From: Gordionus sp. m RMFG-2023
Lineage: Eukaryota; Nematomorpha; Gordioida; Chordodea; Parachordodidae
Direction of reading: 5' to 3'
Assembly: GCF_954871325.1 (NCBI RefSeq)
Contig: NC_088775.1
Coordinates: 67,123,561-67,187,560, forward strand
Length of the DNA stretch: 64,000 nucleotides
This document shows, in pieces, positions 57,091 to 64,000 of the stretch; the first letter of the stretch is position 1; the number at the start of each line of letters is the position of its first letter. A program made the position numbers and the translations under genes. Below the pieces are notes generated by a model. It was not told the DNA's origin, did no database searches, and saw only the letters and a program-made list of their open reading frames with translations.

Positions 57091-58046
57091 TGTAGTACTC
57101 CATTATTACAACATTATGATTCAAAATTACCCATTATATTAGCAACAGATGCATCAGTCATAGGAATTTGGGCCTTTTATATCACAAAAAGAAGGGGGTA
57201 AGGAGAGACTCATTGCATTCGCCTCAAGAACGCTAAATGCAACTGAAAAAAATTATAGCAAAATAGAAAGAGAAGCTCTGGCCATCATATTTGGGGTCAC
57301 AAAATTCAAAGAATTTATATATGGTAAAAAGTTCACATTACAAACAGACCACAAGCCATTAATGAGTTTATTTCATCCAAGAAAAGATATACAAACAACA
57401 TCTACTGCCAGAATACAAAGATGGGCTTTATTATTAGCAGGTTACCAATATGAAATAGAAGTCAAAAGAAGTAGATAAATAGCAAATGTTGATGTGCTAT
57501 CTAGATTACCCATAAAGGGAACTCCAATATCAAAAGAAGAAACGCTAAATCAAATACAGGTGGGAGAAACACCTTATAATGCAAGCGAAATTGAAAGAGA
57601 AACAATGCGAGATGATATACTTTCTAAACAATACAGATATACAATAGATGGATGGCCAATAAACTATCATGTTTAAAGGAGTATAGTCAAAGGAGAGAGG
57701 AAATTACAACAGAGAGATGTTTTTTATTAAGGAGAACTAAAATGATAATACCAAAACAATACCGAAACAACGTGTTGGACATGATACATCAAGGACATAT
57801 CGGAATGGAAAAAATGAAGATGAGGGCACGACAATATGCGTGATGGCCTAATATAAACCAAGATATAACATGGGTCGAAAAATGTAGAGAATGCCAGAAA
57901 TAACAGCGATATAAGAATAGAAGTGGATACTGGAGCTGGGGTCAGTATAATTAACGAAATAGATTGGGAAAATAAACTTAAATTGCATGCTAAAACTTAA
58001 AAGCTATACAGGTACCAATATACCACTATTAGGTCAGACTGTAGCA

Positions 58047-58250
58047 TAGGAGTAGCCAGGATTTTCCTAAGGAGTGAGGGAGAATTAAAAAATTAGTGGG
58101 GAGCTTCGCCCCCAGACTCTATTTTAGGCGGGCCTTCGGCCCACTTTTACCCGGTCTTTGGCCTGATTACCTTAGTCTATATATAGTCATAAAATATTTT
58201 TACAAGATAGGAGATTAATTTTAATAAAAAAAATAAGCCTGGAACAAATA
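58047..58250. mobile_element. hAT left-tip remnant, GGCTTCGCC type
   Basis: CATAGGAGTAGCCAGGATTT followed by GGGAGCTTCGCCCCCAGAC and GGCGGGCCTTCGGCCCAC resembles the tip region of copy C (44005). No transposase or right tip was found next to it, so it is a fragment. It directly follows the gypsy protease piece. Confidence 0.5.
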
Positions 58251-58639
58251 TGAAATATATTTTTATTAGTTTATATAAAATATAATAAATTACTTGTATA
58301 TACATTAATACAAACGCATGATAATAATTTATTCTAAACAAGTATAAGGAATTTATTTATAAAAAGTAAGTAGATATATAGTTGATATTCCTCTATTATA
58401 TAGAATTAGCAGGCTTGTTAATCGATCCTTTTAAAAAGATCGAATCCCGATCACGATCTTTTGGAAAAAGAGGATTGAAATCCAGGATCGACCTTTTTTT
58501 AAAAAGGATCGCGATCACGATCCTTTTCTTATTTAAATTTCTGATGGATACAAAATCAACTAATATAAAAAATAAATAAATATGGTATAAATTTTTTGTA
58601 ATTGAATAATGTAATATAAGTATAACAATTAGAATATAT

Positions 58640-58790
58640 TTATTTATAATTAAATTAGCCTTTAATAATAAATTTTTTTCTAAATTATCATCATTTAAAC
58701 AACCACGTTTTTCATTAAATACATGTCTAGCTTTACTAAACAAGCACTCCACAGGAGCGTTTGATGGTAAAGGTATGTTATATTCAATAA
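58640..58790 (-). pseudogene. hAT transposase C-terminal fragment
   Basis: The minus strand reads IPLPSNAPVECLFSKARHVF and then NEKRGCLNDDNLEKNLLLKA, the hAT C-terminal dimerisation motif (SA.VE..FS.A..........L......LL.L..N). The rest of the transposase is absent or scrambled; a little more may lie at 58850-58990. It belongs to the element at 58410-61687. Confidence 0.75.
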
Positions 58791-59054
58791 ATGTTTTTTT
58801 TTAATTAACATAATTATTAAAAATATTCACTGAATCATCATTAGAATAAAAAAAATTATTAATGGAAAAAGTATTTTGTGACGTGTTTTTCCCAAAAAAG
58901 GTATCGATCCATGCATTCATTTCAAGGATCTGCATATGGTTGACCCTGTATATTTTCTAAATGAGCAATTAACCCTTCTTTTAGCAATAAATTTTTTGGT
59001 AAATTAATAAAAGGCCAATTGAGCTTAAATTTTGGGTGAATTATTGATACCAAT

Positions 59055-61000
59055 TAGGCGCGTACGCAGCGCGGGGGGGGGGGAAGCTAAAAAATGCAGA
59101 TGCCGGATATATTTTTCAAAAATATTATTGTTAATATTTATTCCTATCTCATATTAAATATTTAATTACATTTATTAATCACATTCATCTACTTGTTATT
59201 TTATCAATTAATTTCGATTTCAAGTTTTCCGGCGTGATATTTACTTATTATTTTCAAATTTTTAGTGGAGTAATATTTATCTACCATTTTCAAATTTCTA
59301 GTCAAATAATAATTATTTCTGAAACTCCTTGTCCAACAGGGAGAAAGAAATTGTAAGCTTGTCCAACGAGATAGAGTCTTCGCTATCAAGCAATAACCGC
59401 TTTTATGGAGTTAGAAGAGCCGATTATTTGCTATTACTGAAATATCACAATGACCTGAAAGAAGTATTTCCTCAGAAGCAAGAAAATTATTGGAATAAAT
59501 GCTCATTCCAAATTTTTTTTCTCATTAGAATGTATTATTTAATTATACAACAATATGTAATACTTAAATAACATGACATTGACTTGATTAAGAAGATGAG
59601 ATTAGCGGAGAGCATTTTATTACAACTCAAGGAAACTAGGACTAATGCTGATGAAGAATTTCATATTTTATATGTTATGGTTGAGTCAACATAGAGTTAT
59701 ACATGTTTAATATTTGTCTCCTTCGACTTGCAGCAAGGTAAACTCATCGTTAAAACATTAATATGGGATCAGTAGAAGAGTATTATAAAACAAATGTCCC
59801 CTCTCTTAGATATATTTATAACCCAAATAAATGAATGGTTTTTAATTCATCATGCAGCACTTACCAATCTGCAGATATTACTTTCACAAAAGCCTTACCA
59901 ACCTTTTTCAGATGGTGATAGGAAAAATATATTTGTTAGATTTTTAACACGAAGATGTTAAAGTATCTTATGATGCCTTATTAGCTGAATAACTATGTTT
60001 ATAAAATTAACTATGGTTAATATAGTCCAAAAAAATGCTATGGATGCTTTGCATTTGTAACATTTAAATTATATTCTAGGGTTTATATATATTAGCAACT
60101 CTTCCTATTAGTAAATTAATGAGAGAACATTCTCTTTTTTAAGAAGAATAACAGAGCCCTGCAGAGGTGATTTGCAGGGCACAGCCCGGATTTTTTTAAA
60201 AATTTTTTACAGCCCGGCTCGGGTTTTTTTAAAATAAAATTTTCAGGTACGGCCCGGATTTTTTTAAAAAAATTTTATTTATTTTTTATTTTTATAGCTA
60301 ATAATAACGATTTCAAATATAGGCTGTTTTAAAATATACAACCCGGCCCGGATATTTTTTTAAAAAAATTTTCAGGCCTTGCTCGGGTGTGTTTAAAAAA
60401 TTAAAATACGGTCCGGCCCGGGGCCCGGGCCTGCAGGTCTCTGAAAAACATACCAAGAACTACAACTTCTGAAAGTAGATTGAAAGGTTTGGATCTTTTG
60501 AATATTCATAGGCACTTGACGACAAGCAAGGATGAGATAATTGAAAAATTAGCTCAATCCCAAAGAAGATTGGATTTTACATATAAATATATAACAAACA
60601 AAATACAATTATTCCTAAAAATTTTTTTGTGTATTAATTTATTTTTCCAACATTTAAATTTTTTATGTATATAAATTATGAAGGCTCAAAAAATTCAAAT
60701 GTCTATTTTGGGTCATTTAAGTGATTCATTTATAGTTGTTATATTCACTTTATATTTTATAATTCACATTTATTTTATAGTTTTTCTTTACCGCCAGTTG
60801 TATCCGTTTAATATTTTTAATTAACACTTATTTTATAGTTTTTTATTTATACATATATTTTTTTATAATTCATATTAATTTAAAATTGTGTATTAGAAAA
60901 ATTTATGCCTGATATTTTTAAAAAACAATAATTTCTTAAAAAATTTTATTATCCCCCCTCCCCCCCTCCCCCCAGACCAAATTCCTGCGTACGCGGTCTG
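59055..61000 (+). mobile_element. hAT element copy B (sister of copy A)
   Basis: The flanks ATACCAAT (59047-59054) and ATGCCAAT (61001-61008) differ at one base. Tips: TAGGCGCGTACGCAG.. followed by G run; C run then ..TGCGTACGCGGTCTG. On the plus strand are N-proximal (NEIESSLSSNNRFYGVRRAD, DLKEVFPQKQENYWNK) and C-terminal (SRLKGLDLLNIHRHLTTSKD, EIIEKLAQSQRRLDF) pieces of a DUF4371-type transposase, broken by the nested element at 60152-60443 and by stops and frame changes. It has no LINE, so it gives the pre-LINE state of copy A. Confidence 0.82.
60152..60443. mobile_element. Short GGCCCGG-ended hAT derivative inside hAT copy B
   Basis: The ends are CAGAGCCCTGCAGAGG and GGGCCTGCAGGTCTCTG, with GC/AT ladders between. 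It lies at the same transposase position (after AAGAAGAATAA, before AAAAACATACC) as 5998-6334 in copy A. Confidence 0.8.
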
Positions 61001-61687
61001 ATGCCAATATATTACTGTCATCATATAGTGAAGGAAATCTATAATTTTTATTATATACATATTGTTATGATCTTCACAAATAATAAAAATTGTATTTTTA
61101 AAAGAATTAAATATTTCTAAATGCCTCTTTAGGTTTGAATCTTTGAAGAAGATATTTTGTTTTTGCATAAAGAGCATTTTGCATAGATCATTGTATGGTA
61201 TTTCCATCCATTTCACATAAAGTAAAACACTTACGTAGATTATGAAATGGTAAAAGATTCTCAATTCTCACTTATATCTGCTCTCACATCAATAGAAGTA
61301 GATGTACCATCTTCTAAATCTATAATGGAGGACATTATTAAAACCTAGAATTTATATTATAATATAATTAATAAATAAATATAACTTGTTCTTACAAAAA
61401 ATTTGGGAAATTTTTGAAATATAAAATCTGGTGGAATGGTGTTTGATAAAATATGATGTAGATAGATATTTTTTTTAAATAATATTTAATTTTTAATTTT
61501 CAAAATTTTAATTTATTTTTTTTAAGTAAAAAAATAATTTTTAAAAGGATCGGGATCGAATATTTAAAAAAATGATCTTTATCACGATCCACAATTTAAG
61601 GTCAGGATCTTAAATCCGAGAAAATTGACAAATTTAGGATCGAATCCAGGATCGGCGATCTTTTGATTCGATCCTTTAACAACTCTG

Positions 61688-62431
61688 AGAATTAGTTACA
61701 AAATACTAGGTAAAATTCTACTTTTACAGACATATTTGACAGTTAGAGAATATATTACAGTTAACATTTTAACAAATTTTACTGACAATAAATATAGCAA
61801 CAATTTGCATTCAATTATTTAACGCCATCTATTTTTTAAAATAAATATGATATAAAAATTAATTTTTATATTATTCATCCCACAATGACTTTAAAATATA
61901 TTTTCTGATATCCTTATCAATATTTTATAGTTTTCTGTAAAATATATATTTCGCTATATTGACAAAAATTACTTGATTGTCATATGATAATTGATAAAAT
62001 TAGATATACTGTAAATCTACGACATATAATAATTGTGCTTTAATTTTTTTATTTAATTTATGATTTAACTTTTATTAAGATAAATAAATTAAAATTACTC
62101 ACTTTATAAAAATATTTGATATATTATATTATTTAGTAATTTTATGGATCTATTATTTATAATTATAATACATTTCACTTTTGTCTTAAGACTTATCTTT
62201 GGCTTATATTCCGTTTCTTGAAAAACATTTTTGGTTCACTTATATATATATTAATGTTTTTTTCCAAAAATGTATAAATTATGATGAATAGTTTTAGTTT
62301 TAAAAAATATCAACTTTTACATTCTTTCTTTCAAATTATTGTTTAAGATATATGCATACATTTTTAGGGATCAGGGAGTGGGGGGGGGAGGACCAAGGGG
62401 GATATTTTTTATTAGCTTAAAATGATATTTA
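61688..62431. other. AT-rich stretch and second copy of the hAT-like element (empty piggyBac site)
   Basis: 62100-62431 is the inverted match of 56120-57075 without the piggyBac-type MITE; G runs near 62382-62390 correspond to the C-rich tip of the other copy. 61700-62100 is probably more of the same element, present here and lost in copy 1. No gene. Confidence 0.55.
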
Positions 62432-64000
62432 CAGAAAGTGACAAATTTAAAAAAGGTACTAAAATGTCTAGATGAAAATGGAATCAAGCTAAAAATAGAA
62501 AAATGTAAATTTTTCAAACAAAATGTCGAATACTTAGGACACAATATTTCAAAAAACGGAATTACAACTACCGAAAAAAATACTGAGGCAGTAAAAAAAG
62601 CACTAGAACCAAAATTTGAAACAATTACAGTCATTTCTAGGGTCAGCAACATACTATTCAAAATTTTTTTCAAATTTTGCAGTCAAAGCCAAACCATTAT
62701 ACAAATTATTAGAAAAAACAGTTGTTTGGAGATGGACTAATTGATGCAAAGGCGCGTATAAAAAGATAAAGCAAGAAATAAGTAGTACTCCAATATTACA
62801 ACATTATGATCCAAAATTACCCATTATATTAGCAACAGATGCATCAGCCATAGGAATTGGGGCAGTAATATCACATAAAGAAGGGAGTAAGGAGAGACCA
62901 ATTGCATTCGCCTCAAGAACGCTAAATGCAGCTGAAAATAAATTATAGCCAAAAGAAAGAGAAGCTCTGGCCATCATATTTGGGTACAAAATTCAAAGAA
63001 TTTATATATGGTAAAAAGTTCACATTACAAATAGACCACAAGCCATTAATGTGTTTATTTCATCCAGGAAAAGATATACCAACAACATCTACTCCCAGAA
63101 TACAAAGATGGGCTTTATTATTAGCAGGTTACCAATATGAAATTGAAGTCAAAAGTAGTAGATAAATAGCAAATGCTGACATGCTATCTAGATTACCCCT
63201 AAAGAGAACTTCAATATCAAAAGAAGAAACGCTAGATCAAATACAGGTGAAAGAAACAAAAACCTTTAAAGCGAAATTGAATCAGAAATAATGCGAGATG
63301 ATATACTTTCTAATGTATACAGATATACAATAGATGGGTGGCCAATGAACTATGATGCATGTTTAAAGGAGAATAGCCAAAGGAGAGAGGAAATTACAAC
63401 AGAGAGAGGTTGTTTATTATAGAGAACTAAAATGATAATATGACAACAATACCGAAACAACGTGTTGGACATGATACATCAAGGACATATCGGAATGATA
63501 AAAATGAAGATGAGACCACGACAATATGCGTGGTGGCCTAATATAAACCAAGATATAGAAACATGGGTTGAAAAATGTAGAGAATGCCAGGAACAACACG
63601 ATATGCCTCAAAAGACAGCAGTTCAAAATTGGCCAAAACCCCCAAAAGCATGGCACCGAATACATATTGATTATGCTGGACCATTTCAAAACCATTATTG
63701 GTTGGTAGTAATAGATGCTAGTCGCTGGCCAGAAACAGTTCCCATGACTAGCACTACAACCGAAACACGATAAAAATATTAAGAAATATTTTTGCAAGAT
63801 TCAGATTTCCCAAGATAATCGTTTTTGATAAAACCCCAATTCAGCAGCAAAGATTTCAATAATTTTTGTGAAAAAAACGGGATTCAATTAGGGCACGGAA
63901 GTCCTTACCATCCTCAGACAAACGGCATGGCCGAACGTTTAGTTCGAACTTTTAAACAGAGTATGAATAAAAGAAACGAGAGGGATTTAAAAACCAGTCT
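62432..64000 (+). mobile_element. Ty3/gypsy fossil 2: RT end, RNase H and integrase, runs off the window
   Basis: Plus-strand pieces in normal order: RT thumb (CLDENGIKLKIEKCKFFKQN, VEYLGHNISKNGI) from 62440; RNase H start (LATDASAIGIGAVISHKEGS) and its end (WALLLAGYQYEIEVK, then ADMLSRLPL) to 63200; the integrase zinc domain (RNNVLDMIHQGHIGMIKMKM, WVEKCRECQE) and the integrase core (HRIHIDYAGPFQNHYWLVVI, DASRWPETVPM), with the second half up to the window end (HPQTNGMAERLVRTF). It is the same lineage as fossil 1 and close to it in sequence. It is broken in a handful of places and joins the DNA element at its left; LTRs are not in view. Confidence 0.8.

Larger units (their letters stand above)
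55090..58040 (+). mobile_element. Ty3/gypsy-type LTR retrotransposon fossil, rearranged, internal parts only
   Basis: Plus-strand pieces in order: gag-like sequence with LTSLGAQYGKYVNIFETKMW and a CCHC knuckle (FKCNKIGHYSRCC) at about 55100-55610; an aspartic-protease-like part with VDFDIGSQ near 55730; the RT end and RNase H (LATDAS, then LLLAGYQYEIEVK) at 57100-57480; a linker to the integrase zinc domain (NVLDMIHQGHIG, WVEKCRECQ) to about 57900; then a second protease-like piece with IRIEVDTGAGVSIINE at 57905-58040, out of the usual order. A DNA element (56111-57090) replaces the reverse transcriptase palm. No LTRs are seen. It is old, broken in many places (well over five) and partly scrambled; at least two gypsy copies seem to be joined here. 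Confidence 0.75.
58410..61687 (-). mobile_element. hAT element with AGGATCG subterminal repeats, carrying hAT copy B
   Basis: Perfect 8-bp TSD AGAATTAG at 58402-58409 and 61688-61695. The tips are CAGGCTTGTTAATCGATCC and, inverted, CAGAGTTGTTAAAGGATCG. GGATCG/CGATCC motifs fill both ends (58428-58520, 61545-61680). Without copy B (59055-61000) it is about 1.3 kb. A transposase C-terminus is on the minus strand near the left end. Confidence 0.85.

Noticed and set aside
58382-58752. Open frames on both strands through the GGATCG repeats
   Set aside because: The repeat region of the hAT element happens to lack stops; only the C-terminal hAT motif on the minus strand (58640-58790) is supported.

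Overview
This is an AT-rich animal nuclear window, probably from an invertebrate (arthropod and cnidarian are both possible). The evidence is spliced metazoan-type genes, a LINE, many hAT, pogo, MULE-like and piggyBac elements, Ty3/gypsy remains and an endogenous viral fossil. There is no bacterial gene layout and no tRNA, rRNA or CRISPR was seen. Host coding sequence is sparse. One exon at 823-1232 (+) belongs to the RNF5/RNF185 family of ER-membrane RING ubiquitin ligases. One two-exon gene at 52874-53856 (-) encodes a FAM174-like single-pass membrane protein. Almost everything else is transposons inside transposons, and many boundaries can be fixed from target-site duplications (TSDs).

Region by region: 1836-18758 behaves as one small hAT-type element (8-bp TSD CTTTATTT) swollen to 16.9 kb. 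It holds a hAT copy (2070-7398) that was itself hit by a nearly full-length LINE (2353-5785, 17-bp TSD). It also holds a long-inverted-repeat transposon with an unclassified transposase (7450-15073) that was hit by a nearly complete hAT (10160-13825, TSD ATTTATAC), a related smaller element (15292-16880) and three MITE-like elements. 20491-23640 holds two more hAT remnants. 23644-29392 is a pogo element hit by a second pogo element (24110-26650) and a deleted hAT (27192-29032). 29640-31016 is a BED/DUF659 hAT fragment with a palindrome-rich tip. 31070-35457 is a large inverted duplication of an endogenous viral fossil. 37352-49302 is a 12-kb element with a perfect 8-bp TSD (GTTTGAAG), whose two ends carry inverted arrays of a roughly 120-bp satellite around a core with a MULE fragment and a hAT copy. 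50020-51887 is a short LTR element. 55090-64000 is Ty3/gypsy debris mixed with hAT elements, one carrying a piggyBac-type MITE whose empty site is also in the window.

The most unusual items are: (1) two neighbouring elements with a DFSEN / FSDG / HGK..DGIGG transposase and similar termini, each keeping parts the other has lost; (2) the 1.8-kb-armed viral palindrome with a 38-bp templated patch at its centre, which could make hairpin RNA; (3) the 12-kb element with mirror-image satellite arrays; and (4) several insertion orders that can be read directly from shared nested insertions, TSDs and an empty site. All assignments rest on reading the sequence and on remembered family motifs; no search was run.
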